Shown here in pieces: positions 50,579 through 59,400 of a stretch of 64,000 nt of DNA. The translations under genes were made by a program, and so were the position numbers. The DNA comes from SVQP01 sp045658965 (lineage in GTDB: Bacteria > Bacillota > Clostridia > Oscillospirales > CAG-272). The stretch is taken from positions 37,574 through 101,573 of the forward strand of contig JAZOVZ010000058.1 in assembly GCA_045658965.1 (NCBI GenBank), written 5' to 3'. Position 1 is the first letter of the stretch. Each line of letters opens with the position of its first letter. The notes under the pieces are model-generated. The model was not told the origin of the DNA. It worked only from the letters and a program-made list of their open reading frames with translations, and made no database searches.

Positions 50579-53500
50579 ATGAGTAAAAAAGAGTTATACG
50601 GCACGTTTGCCGCACCGGGTGCGGAATGGCGCGGAAAGCCCTTCTGGTCCTGGAACGGAGAGCTGCGCGAAGAGGAGCTTGTCAGACAGGTAGACGTCAT
50701 GAAGGAAATGGGTCTTGGCGGCTACTTCATGCACTCGCGTGCGGGCTTGATTACCGAATATCTGGGCGACGAGTGGTTTGATCTGATCAACGCCGTTGCC
50801 GATGCGGGCGAGAAGGTCGGCATGGAGGCTTGGCTGTACGACGAGGACCGCTGGCCGTCGGGCTCTGCGGGCGGTAAGGTCACCATCGATCCGCAATACC
50901 GCATGAAATCGCTGTACGTATTTGCATCCGATCCCGAAAAGCTGACCTGGGATGACCAAAGTATCGCACTTTACGCAGCAAAGGTGGACGGCATCAACGT
51001 CTGGGCATACAAGGAGATCGTCACCGCCGATCTTGCCTGCGCCAACTGCGCCAAGCGTGCAGTCAAGGCAGCTATAGAAAAGCTCGCTCCCGCGGCAGAG
51101 GAGCAGCCCGGGGAATGGAAAGCGCTGCGCTTTGCCATCGTGCCCGACGCCCCCAATTCTAACTACAACGGCACCACCTATATCGACACCATGTCGTATA
51201 AGGCGGTCTATAAGTTCATAGACATGACGCACGAGGAGTATAAGCGCCGCTGCGGTGATCGCCTTGGCAAGTCGATCAAGGGCATTTTCACCGACGAGCC
51301 GCACCGCGGTCATTGCTTTGATAATCTGCGTGAGCATGACGGCGTGATCTCCTGCGCGGTGGCATGGACGGACGATATTTTCGAAGAATTCCACAAGAGA
51401 TACGGCTACGACGCGCGTCCCATTCTGCCCGAGCTGTTCTACAGATACAAGGGCGAGCAGGTAGCCCCCGTCAAGCTGCATTACATTGACCTGGCGGATA
51501 ACTTGTTCTTGGAACGCTTTGCCATGCCCATCAATCAGTGGTGCAAGGCAAACGGCATTGAATTTACCGGCCACGTGCTGCATGAGGATTCTTTGATGAA
51601 CCAGACCGTACCGCACGGCTCGCTTATGCACTTTTACGAGCACATGGGATATCCGGGCGTGGACGTGCTGACCGAGCATAACCGCTGCTACTGGATCGTC
51701 AAGCAGATTGCCTCCGCGGCAAGACAGCTTGACAAAAAGTGGCTGCTTTCCGAGCTGTACGGCTGCACCGGCTGGCAGTTTGATTTCAAGTCGCACAAGG
51801 CTGTGGGCGATTGGCAGGCGCTGTTCGGCATCAATCTGCGCTGCCAGCACCTTTCCTGGTATACCATGGAAGGCGAATCCAAGCGCGATTATCCCGCATC
51901 TATTCTGCATCAGTCTCCCTGGTATAAGGATTATGCCGCCGTAGAAGACCACTTTGCCCGTATGGGCGTGGTGCTGTCCGCAGGCAAGCCCGATTGCGAC
52001 GTGCTGGTACTCAACCCCGTAGAATCCTTGTGGTGCCAGGCATATCTCGGCTGGGCGCGCTGGATCATGAACGCGTCGCCCGACGTAGGACCGTACGAGC
52101 AGAGATATCAGCAGCTGTTCCATATGCTGACCGACAATCACGTGGACTTTGACTACGGTGAAGAGCAGATCATGCGCGACAAGTGGTCGCTTACAACCGA
52201 CGCACAGGGCAATGCGCTCTTAAAGATCGGCAACGCGACCTATCGCACCGTGCTTGTGACCAATATGCTGACCATCCGACCCACCACGTTGGAGATCCTC
52301 AAGGCGTTCTCCGCAGCGGGGGGCACGGTCGTTTTCGCGGGTGAATTGCCCGCATACGTGGACGCTGTGGCGTCCGATGCACCCGCAACGCTTGCGCAGA
52401 ATTGCTGCCGCGTGGGCTTTGACGAAGCAGAAATTCTGTCCGCGATCCGCGCAGGCTCGCAGAGCTTTGTGGATATCAAGGACGCGGACGGTGACGCAGA
52501 GCGTGCCGTATTCGTGCAGGTGCGCCGCGACGTGGACGGCGAGGGCAGCGTGGCTGCCGTCGTGCTCAATACCGACCGCGAAAACGGCAGAAAGGGCTTG
52601 ACGCTGCAGCTTGCAGTGCCCGCCGGCATGAGCGTGGAGGAATGGGATCTGGAGAGCGGAAACCGTTATAACGCAAAGGTAAATTGGAAGGACGGCATTG
52701 CCGAGATCGCCTTTGATATCGATGCCGCAGGCACGCGCTGCTTTGTGCTGACAGAGGCGCGTGAGCAACTGCCCGCACAGCCCGCAACTGTAGTCAAGCA
52801 GACCTTGGAGATCACCGAGGCGGACTTTGCGCCCATGCTTGACGAGCAAAACGTCTGCGTGCTGGACTATTGCCGCTGGAGATGGGCGGACAAGGACTGG
52901 AGCGAATCGGCTGAAGCCTTGCGCATCGATTCTCAGGTGCGCGGCGCGGTGGGCATCGAACGCCGCGGCGGCGAGATGCTGCAGCCTTGGTTTGCCAAGC
53001 TCAACTATACCGAAAAGTACGGTGAGATCGAGCTGGAATACGAGTTCTTTATCGACGAGCTGCCCAAGGGAACTGTGGTATTGGCGGGCGAGAGACCCGA
53101 GACCAATGCCTACTATATCAACGGAATTTCCTTGCAGAATAAGGATATTAACGACTTCTGGGTAGACGATTGCTTCAAGAAGATGTACCTGCCCGAGGGA
53201 GCTTTGCGCCTTGGTCGCAATGTCGTGACCGTCAAGGTCAACTTCATGCGCACCACCAATATCGAAGCGCTGTATCTGATCGGCGACTTTGGCGTATCGC
53301 TGTCCGAGACCAACAAGCGCACGCTTGTAGCAGCCCCCGCGCAGATGGGTCTTGGCAACTATGCAAATTACGGCATGCCGTTCTACACGGGCAGCATGAC
53401 CTACCGTATTTTGCCCGAAATGTACGCAGGCTTGACCGTTGAGGAGGGCGACCAAGTCACCCTTTCCGCCAAGTTCACGGGCGGCTGCTTCAAGGTGATC

Positions 53501-53764
53501 ACCGCGGACGGCAAGGTGCAGATCGTGGGCTGGGATCCTTACGAGGCAGACGTGACCGAGGCTGTCAAGGCAGGGCAGAGCATTGACCTTTGCGTAGTCG
53601 GCACGCGTAAGAACGTGTTCGGACCGCTTCACCAGCTGCCCGCCATTGCAGGCGCGTGCGGCCCCGGAAACTTTGTCACGGGCGGCGCAAACTGGACGGA
53701 CGAGTACGTGCTGATCGACAGCGGTGCTTCGGAAATCCAATTCACGGTAAAAGCCCAAGCGTAA
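50579..53764 (+). CDS. Large glycoside hydrolase, GH106-like (alpha-L-rhamnosidase type)
   Basis: A 1061-residue intracellular enzyme (no signal peptide). The opening KPFWSWNGELREEELVRQVD, GGYFMHSRAGLITEYLGDEW and LYDEDRWPSGSAGGKV is characteristic of the GH106 family and its relatives. Candidate carboxylates are in KGIFTDEPHRGHC (DEP) and TGHVLHEDSL. The second half contains beta-domains, ending with a galactose-binding-like domain (about 920-1055; TYRILPEMYAGLTVEEGDQV, FGPLHQLPAIAGACGPGNFV). Rhamnose from plant pectin or bacterial polysaccharide is the likely target by family, but the exact bond is open. ATG 50579 follows GGAGG; a strong terminator follows. Confidence 0.85.
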   Translation: MSKKELYGTFAAPGAEWRGKPFWSWNGELREEELVRQVDVMKEMGLGGYFMHSRAGLITEYLGDEWFDLINAVADAGEKVGMEAWLYDEDRWPSGSAGGKVTIDPQYRMKSLYVFASDPEKLTWDDQSIALYAAKVDGINVWAYKEIVTADLACANCAKRAVKAAIEKLAPAAEEQPGEWKALRFAIVPDAPNSNYNGTTYIDTMSYKAVYKFIDMTHEEYKRRCGDRLGKSIKGIFTDEPHRGHCFDNLREHDGVISCAVAWTDDIFEEFHKRYGYDARPILPELFYRYKGEQVAPVKLHYIDLADNLFLERFAMPINQWCKANGIEFTGHVLHEDSLMNQTVPHGSLMHFYEHMGYPGVDVLTEHNRCYWIVKQIASAARQLDKKWLLSELYGCTGWQFDFKSHKAVGDWQALFGINLRCQHLSWYTMEGESKRDYPASILHQSPWYKDYAAVEDHFARMGVVLSAGKPDCDVLVLNPVESLWCQAYLGWARWIMNASPDVGPYEQRYQQLFHMLTDNHVDFDYGEEQIMRDKWSLTTDAQGNALLKIGNATYRTVLVTNMLTIRPTTLEILKAFSAAGGTVVFAGELPAYVDAVASDAPATLAQNCCRVGFDEAEILSAIRAGSQSFVDIKDADGDAERAVFVQVRRDVDGEGSVAAVVLNTDRENGRKGLTLQLAVPAGMSVEEWDLESGNRYNAKVNWKDGIAEIAFDIDAAGTRCFVLTEAREQLPAQPATVVKQTLEITEADFAPMLDEQNVCVLDYCRWRWADKDWSESAEALRIDSQVRGAVGIERRGGEMLQPWFAKLNYTEKYGEIELEYEFFIDELPKGTVVLAGERPETNAYYINGISLQNKDINDFWVDDCFKKMYLPEGALRLGRNVVTVKVNFMRTTNIEALYLIGDFGVSLSETNKRTLVAAPAQMGLGNYANYGMPFYTGSMTYRILPEMYAGLTVEEGDQVTLSAKFTGGCFKVITADGKVQIVGWDPYEADVTEAVKAGQSIDLCVVGTRKNVFGPLHQLPAIAGACGPGNFVTGGANWTDEYVLIDSGASEIQFTVKAQA

Positions 53765-53810
53765 CGCACGGCAAGCGCGATTTGCCGGCAAATAACCTAT
53801 ATCCAATCAT

Positions 53811-53845
53811 AAAAGCCCACCTTGCGCCGCAAGGTGGGCTTTTCG
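53811..53845 (+). terminator. Terminator after the GH106-like gene
   Basis: A 15-bp perfect stem (53811-53825, 53829-53843) with GCC loop; the right arm ends in TTTT. Confidence 0.87.
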
Positions 53846-53878
53846 CGCCCCCCAAGCCGTCCCCGCGAGAAAAGCCGT

Positions 53879-54032
53879 CCCCCCGGGGGAAGGTGGGGTC
53901 CCGTAGCGTAGCGTTACGGGAGGAAGGGGAACTCGTATGTTTTGGATCGGAATTGCGATACCCAAGCGGATAACCGTGCCGTTTAGCCCGCATTCCCCTT
54001 CAGTCGCTGCGCGACAGCTTCCCCCCGGGGGA
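53879..54032. repeat. Inverted-repeat element (CCCCCGGGGGAAGG type)
   Basis: The left arm has CCGGGGGAAGGTGGGGTCCC, GTAGCG and GGAAGGGGAA; the right arm has the mirror TTCCCCTTCAGTCGCTGCGC, GACAGCTTCCCCCCGG. AAAGCCGTCCCC occurs just outside both ends (53852-53881 twice; 54058-54069). The remaining gap 54086-54183 has an alternating purine-pyrimidine stretch CGCGCGCATGCGCGCACACA at about 54090-54110 and nothing else recognised. Confidence 0.65.
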
Positions 54033-54183
54033 CGCCTTGGAAGGGCTGCGACGCTTAAAAAGCCGTCCCCTCGGGGGTAGCCCTTTCCCCGCGCGCATGC
54101 GCGCACACATGCGTATACGTATAATTTAACAATATGCACAAATCATGGGACACCAAATGCACCAATATGCCCACCAACGGCTG

Positions 54184-54212
54184 TTGACGATTGACAAGAT
54201 TCGTGATAAAAT
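54184..54212 (+). promoter_or_regulatory. Candidate promoter of the pilin-Lgt-giant protein locus
   Basis: TTGACG 54184-54189, 17-bp spacer, TAAAAT 54207-54212. A TATAAT at 54221-54226 with TTGACA 54191-54196 has a 24-bp spacer, which is too long, so the first pair is preferred. The leader is about 120 bases. Confidence 0.5.
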
Positions 54213-54342
54213 TTATGATGTATAATATTGTGTCGTACTGTCGGGATCTCGGCGAAAAAGGTCGAACCAAGTCAGCGCGGCACGCCGCCCCAAAAGGGCA
54301 AAAAAACAAACAAAAAATTATTTTCGAAAGGAAAAAACTCAC

Positions 54343-55551
54343 ATGAAAAACTTTTTCAAGAAGCTTATGAGCTCCAAGTCTCAGAGCAAGTATTTCAGCG
54401 AGACCGTACAGCGCGTCGGCAAGAATAACGCCGGCTTCTCTCTGGTCGAGCTGATCGTCGTCATTGCCATTATGGCAATCCTCGCAGCTGTCGCCGTTAT
54501 CGGTGTCAGCGTTTATATCCCCAAGGCACAGAAGGCTGCGGATGAGCAGATGATTGCTGACATCGAGCAGGCTTTGACGCTGTACTACTACAGTGATCCC
54601 ACCAAGGCAACCGACGGTTTCCTGGTACTGAACGTAGAAGGCGATGCGCAGTCTAACAATCCTTTTATCGTTGAAGCAATGAAGGCAACCTTTGGTGAAG
54701 ACTGGCAGTCCGAGCTGTCTTTGAAGTATGACGAGTGGAATGCAACCTTCCAGGGCTCTAACTTCTACGGTGACGAGCAGGGCTTGACTAGTCTGCTTGG
54801 CACTGTTGAGACGCTGACCGAGGCGCTGGGTGGTTTCTTAGATAACCCCGCAATCTCCGATGCGTTGGGTGGTGACTTTGGCGATTACATGACGGAAATG
54901 GGTGCAACCTCTTCCGGCGAAAAGGCTGATGCTGCTGTTTTCTACGTGGCTGATATTACTGCCGGACTGAAACCCGAAGCACTGCAGAATGCTGCAAATT
55001 CTATTCCCCAAAATATCGGTGGTGGATCTATCGCTGTTATGAACGGTATGAATGAACATTTGGGTTCTACTATTGCTTCTGCTGCTACGATGTATGCATT
55101 GGCTGAGGGTTATGCAACATTCTTTGAAAAAGGCAATTACGAGATTAAGAACGGTACTGAAACCCCGAGACAGATCCTTGACAAAGCTACCGAAAAAATC
55201 CAAAAGGAATCCGGTACCTATGGCGGTACTGCACAGGCGTTTGCTGCTCTTTTGAATGCTTTTGGTGAGATGGGTGCGGTTAATGATGAAGCATTTGACG
55301 CATATATGGCAACCACAAACGGTGAGTCTCCTATGTCTCAGGATATGAATGCATATGCAGAGGCAATGAAGACCGTTTCGTCTTCTAAGGACGACATTAT
55401 CAATAACAATGGTGCTGCTTTGGGTACGGATGATTACTTTACCAGCAACTATATTCAGGATCTTGTTGGTTCTTACGCTGAGGGCGGTGTATTCGTTTAC
55501 GTAAAGGTGGAAGACAACGGCTTAAAGGTTACCACCAGCCTTGAAGAGTAA
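54343..55551 (+). CDS. Type IV prepilin-like (pseudopilin) protein, large
   Basis: A 402-residue protein with a class III/type IV prepilin signal. The basic leader of 31 residues ends NNAG, followed by FSLVELIVVIAIMAILAAVA with Glu at +5, which directs prepilin peptidase cleavage after Gly and packing of the N-terminal helix. The mature part is unusually long (about 370 residues; pilins have 120-200) and rich in Ala, Gly, Asn and acidic residues, with no Cys. Segments such as KGNYEIKNGTETPRQILDKA look globular. ATG 54343 follows AAAGGA. No assembly ATPase, membrane platform or prepilin peptidase is in the window. It precedes the Lgt-like gene by six bases. GC falls in its second half. Confidence 0.83.
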   Translation: MKNFFKKLMSSKSQSKYFSETVQRVGKNNAGFSLVELIVVIAIMAILAAVAVIGVSVYIPKAQKAADEQMIADIEQALTLYYYSDPTKATDGFLVLNVEGDAQSNNPFIVEAMKATFGEDWQSELSLKYDEWNATFQGSNFYGDEQGLTSLLGTVETLTEALGGFLDNPAISDALGGDFGDYMTEMGATSSGEKADAAVFYVADITAGLKPEALQNAANSIPQNIGGGSIAVMNGMNEHLGSTIASAATMYALAEGYATFFEKGNYEIKNGTETPRQILDKATEKIQKESGTYGGTAQAFAALLNAFGEMGAVNDEAFDAYMATTNGESPMSQDMNAYAEAMKTVSSSKDDIINNNGAALGTDDYFTSNYIQDLVGSYAEGGVFVYVKVEDNGLKVTTSLEE

Positions 55552-55557
55552 TAATAA

Positions 55558-56226
55558 ATGAGGATCGGGGATTACGTAATTTCCACGTTCCCGGTATTGT
55601 TGACCACCGGAGTCGTAGGAATGTATATTTGTACGTATAAGCGTAAAGCCCTGTTTTCACTCAATTTTTGGCAGTGCGGTGTTTTCACCGCACTGCTGAC
55701 ATTAGTGGGTGTTGCAGGAGCAATGCTTTTGTATTTCTTTGAAAGTGGTTCCTTTGGTGGTGTTTCTTTCTATGGATCTGTGTTCCTGATACCCATGCTG
55801 ATGCCGCTTTTCGGTTTGCTATTCCGCTTAAAACCGGGACAAACCATGGATATTTGCGGACCGTGTGTCGCGATTATGATCGGCTGCATGCGTGTCAACT
55901 GTTTCCTTAGCGGATGTTGTGGCGGATGGGAAGCGTGCATTGGAGATTTTTGTTTTGTTTGGCCTACACAGGCACTTGATAGTATAGGCGACTTTGCTAT
56001 TATGGCTTGGTTGCTGCACGTTGAGAAAGAGAAACCGAAGAGCGGTATGCTGTATCCTATGTTCATGGTACTGTATAGTATCATGCGATTCTTCTTGGAA
56101 TTCCTTCGTGACACACCTAAGGATTGGCTGTATTTAAGCCACGGTCAGTGGTTTGCATTACTGGCTATTGCAATTGGTATTATTTGGCTCTGTGTGGCTA
56201 GGAAGATAAAGGCTCACGATGACTGA
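55558..56226 (+). CDS. Lgt-like (prolipoprotein diacylglyceryl transferase family) membrane protein
   Basis: A 222-residue integral membrane protein with about six to seven helices. Family motifs are GGVSFYGSVF (Lgt: GGxxFHGG), RVNCFLSGCCGG (Lgt of Clostridia: RIGCFLNGCCYG), PTQALDS (PTQLYES) and MRFFLEFLRD. The catalytic His of E. coli Lgt (His103) is Tyr here, and the Asn of FLNG is Ser, so it is a paralogue whose classic lipoprotein activity is uncertain. The gene is AT-rich and follows the pilin-like gene by six bases, suggesting a dedicated partner role. ATG 55558 has no strong ribosome site (GAAGAG upstream), consistent with coupling. Confidence 0.8.
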   Translation: MRIGDYVISTFPVLLTTGVVGMYICTYKRKALFSLNFWQCGVFTALLTLVGVAGAMLLYFFESGSFGGVSFYGSVFLIPMLMPLFGLLFRLKPGQTMDICGPCVAIMIGCMRVNCFLSGCCGGWEACIGDFCFVWPTQALDSIGDFAIMAWLLHVEKEKPKSGMLYPMFMVLYSIMRFFLEFLRDTPKDWLYLSHGQWFALLAIAIGIIWLCVARKIKAHDD

Positions 56227-56292
56227 CTTTCTTGATATTTCCTGCGGTTATTTTGGAGTTTGGCATATATAACCGCTATTGTCTATAAGAAC

Positions 56293-56403
56293 ATGTTGAT
56301 TCTTTGGTTGGGCGGTATTTGCCTGATCTTAGATGTTTTAGATGTTTATTATATTTTGCTTTTACGAAAGGAGGAGAAAGGACGTGAAACAATGTCAGTT
56401 TAA
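56293..56403 (+). CDS. Possible 36-residue membrane peptide overlapping the next start
   Basis: MLILWLGGICLILDVLDVYYI and a basic tail (LLLRKEEKGRETMSV) make one transmembrane helix. It overlaps the GTG start of the giant gene by 20 bases, and the giant gene's AAAGGAGGAG ribosome site lies inside it. No clear ribosome site precedes ATG 56293, so it may be only a chance frame or a coupling ORF. Confidence 0.35.
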   Translation: MLILWLGGICLILDVLDVYYILLLRKEEKGRETMSV

Positions 56404-59400
56404 GTTTCCCAAATGGATTCTTTGCGTAGTTTTATTGTGGACATTTTTTATAATTATTTCCATATCTACCAGTGCAGCCACATTGGCTGATTTTTCTAAT
56501 TTTAAATATTCCAGTTATTTTAGTGCAGAATATACTGTATCGGGTAACTCGGGAAATGCTTCAGTTTCTGGTGGAACCTTACAGATTGATGCGACTGGTA
56601 CTAACGGCAACGGTTGTACTACTCAAGATACACCTGCTACGACAACGGTAACTTTAACAGCCAAAGAAACGGTTTCTGTTACTTGTACTCTGGGGAACGG
56701 AGTGACTATGAACGCTCCTTCGACGGTTACGGATAATTCTGACGGAAGTAAAACCTTTATTGTTGGCGCGGAACAGGAGGTTACATTTTCAGTCACCGCT
56801 AGCAAGGGTACTAAAGTCAGTGGAACAGTAACATTTTCTGCGGTGACAGAAGCTGTGTCCAATGTGCCTAAAGATAGTGCAGCTTATACATATAATGGAG
56901 TTGTATATTCTTATTTGGATCAAGCGATTGAAGCTGCTATTGCTAATGGCAACAAGGGAACTATAGTAGCCACATCTGGTGGAACAGTTTACCATTCTTC
57001 TGTGGAAACAGATGGAGATTATAGTAGTAAATCCTTTACTTATGAAATTCCCTCTGGGGTAACCCTGCAGATTCCTTTTGAAAGCACAAATATGCTGCGT
57101 GGAAATCCTCCAAAAGTGACTGGACATCAGGCAGGGATTGGAATAGCCGGCATTGCTGAACCTCCGAATAAGGGCATCATTAGGTTTGTGGATAGAAATC
57201 AAGCACCAACACTATACCGAACTCTGACATTGGCAAGCGGAACTCAAATTATTGTCAATGGAACTTTGGAAGTCGGCGGCCAGACTGATTGTTACCCCGT
57301 TGGTGCGATAAATGACGGTAAATATAGTGTGTTGCAGATGAACTCCGGTTCTACGATGACTGTCAACGGCACGTTGTATGCTTGGGGCACGATTCAAGGC
57401 GATGGTACTGTAACAGTTAATGAATCAGGAGTAGTTTACACGGATTTAAATATGACGGACTATACCGGCAGTGCTGATTCTTTTAATAAGATTAACACGG
57501 ATGGAGCATTTCCGGTTACGGATTATTTGTTGGGAAACATTTGCGTACCAATGACTATGAAGTGTGGCTCTTCGCTGAAAGTCTATCTTTGTATTTATGG
57601 TAATACGGCTGGCTATAACACGTTCCTCCTGGACTTTATAGGGTCTGATAGCGGAGTATTTAGGATGAGTTCCGGTAGTCTCACGCTATGCTACAATACT
57701 GATACAAGCAGACAACAATTTATCATACACGGCAACATTTCCATTGAGAGATTTAACATAAGTGCGTCTGCCGCAGGTTTTAAGGTAACTGTTGACAGCT
57801 CTAATACTTCCGGTCTGGCTTTTGGCGTTAGATGGGATGTGCTTGCTAATTCGGGCTCAACATTGACACTGAACGAAAGTGTTGTTGTTTATGCTGGAGC
57901 GACAATGACCAGTGCAACAGGTTCTCACATCATTGTAAGTGGAGGCAAAAACGTAATTCTTCTTGATGGTTCAATCGGAGACATCAATGGTACTTTAACT
58001 GTTAACTCCGGCACTAAAGCGAATGGCGAAATCACCGGCCTCTTTGGGACGGCTAATTCAAGCTTTAAGAGCACTAATGGAACCGGAGTTGTTGAGATAG
58101 TTGGTGCCCCAGGCAATCTGACAACAGTTATGGTTAAAAGTAATGGTGCTGCCGCCAGTGTTGCGATTTCTCCCGCGAAGTTGCTGAACGGCGATGGCAC
58201 TACTTATGTTGCCACCGGTAGCAGCACAGTAACCCCCAATACCTACACCTACGATAAAGTGACGGGCAAGTGGGTTTGTGATAAGCATACAGGCATGAGT
58301 GACCACACTTGCGACGTCTGTGGAACTGTGACTACATGTGCGGATACTAACCCCGCTGACCACAAGTGTGATGCTTGCGGTGAAACTCTGAGCGCATGTT
58401 CTGACGGTGATGATGCCGACAGCAATTGCGATATTTGCGGCGCAAACCTTTGCGTACACGCGAATAAGGTGCCCGTAGGAGACGCAAAAGAGCCTACTTG
58501 TACCGAAACTGGTCTGACTGCCGGTGAAAAGTGCGACGATTGTGGCACTGTGTTCGCTGAACAAACAGTAATTGACACTTTGCCCCATACTCCCGGCGTT
58601 GCTGCAACCTGTACCACGGCACAGACTTGTACCGTGTGCGGTACCCAGCTCGTCGCTGCGCTTGAACACGCTTGGAGCGTGACCTACAACTTTGCAGCTG
58701 ACGGCAGCTCTTGCACGGCAACGCGCGAGTGCGGAAACGATGCAGCACATAACGTGACCGCGAATGCAACGATTGGCAGCACACAAAAGACCGCGCCCAC
58801 TTGCTCCGCAATGGGTACGACCACTTATACTGCAACCTTTAGCGAGGCTTGGGCACAGGCCCAGACTCTTGACGTTGTAGATATTGCAATTGACGCAAAT
58901 GCGCACTCCTGGAATGAAGCAACCTACAGCTTTGCAGCTGACGGCAAGTCTTGCACTGCAACGCGCACGTGTAAGCATAATGCAGAGCACAAGGAGACCG
59001 CAACTGCTACGATTACAGATGTAGTCAAGACTCCGGCAACTTGTACCGAAAAGGGAACTACCACTTATACTGCAACCTTTAGCGAGGCTTGGGCACAGAC
59101 CCAGACCCAGATCAAGGACGTGCAGGATATTGCGATTGACCCCGATGCGCACGCAGACCCCGATAAGGATCACACTTGTGACAATGGATGCGGTGTATAT
59201 CAGGGCACGCATGCAGACACCGACAAGAATCACGCTTGTGATTACGGATGCTCTGTAGCAATCGGCACTTGCGAAGACGCAAACCCCAAGGATCACAAAT
59301 GTGATTATGGCTGTGGCAAGGATTTCGGCACGCACGAAGACACCGATTCTGATCACAACTGTGACTATGGTTGTTCCGAGAAGATCGGTGACTGCGTAGA

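Noticed and set aside
54343..56226. Complete type IV pilus operon
   Set aside because: No pilB, pilC, pilT or prepilin peptidase is in the window; only a pilin-like protein is seen.
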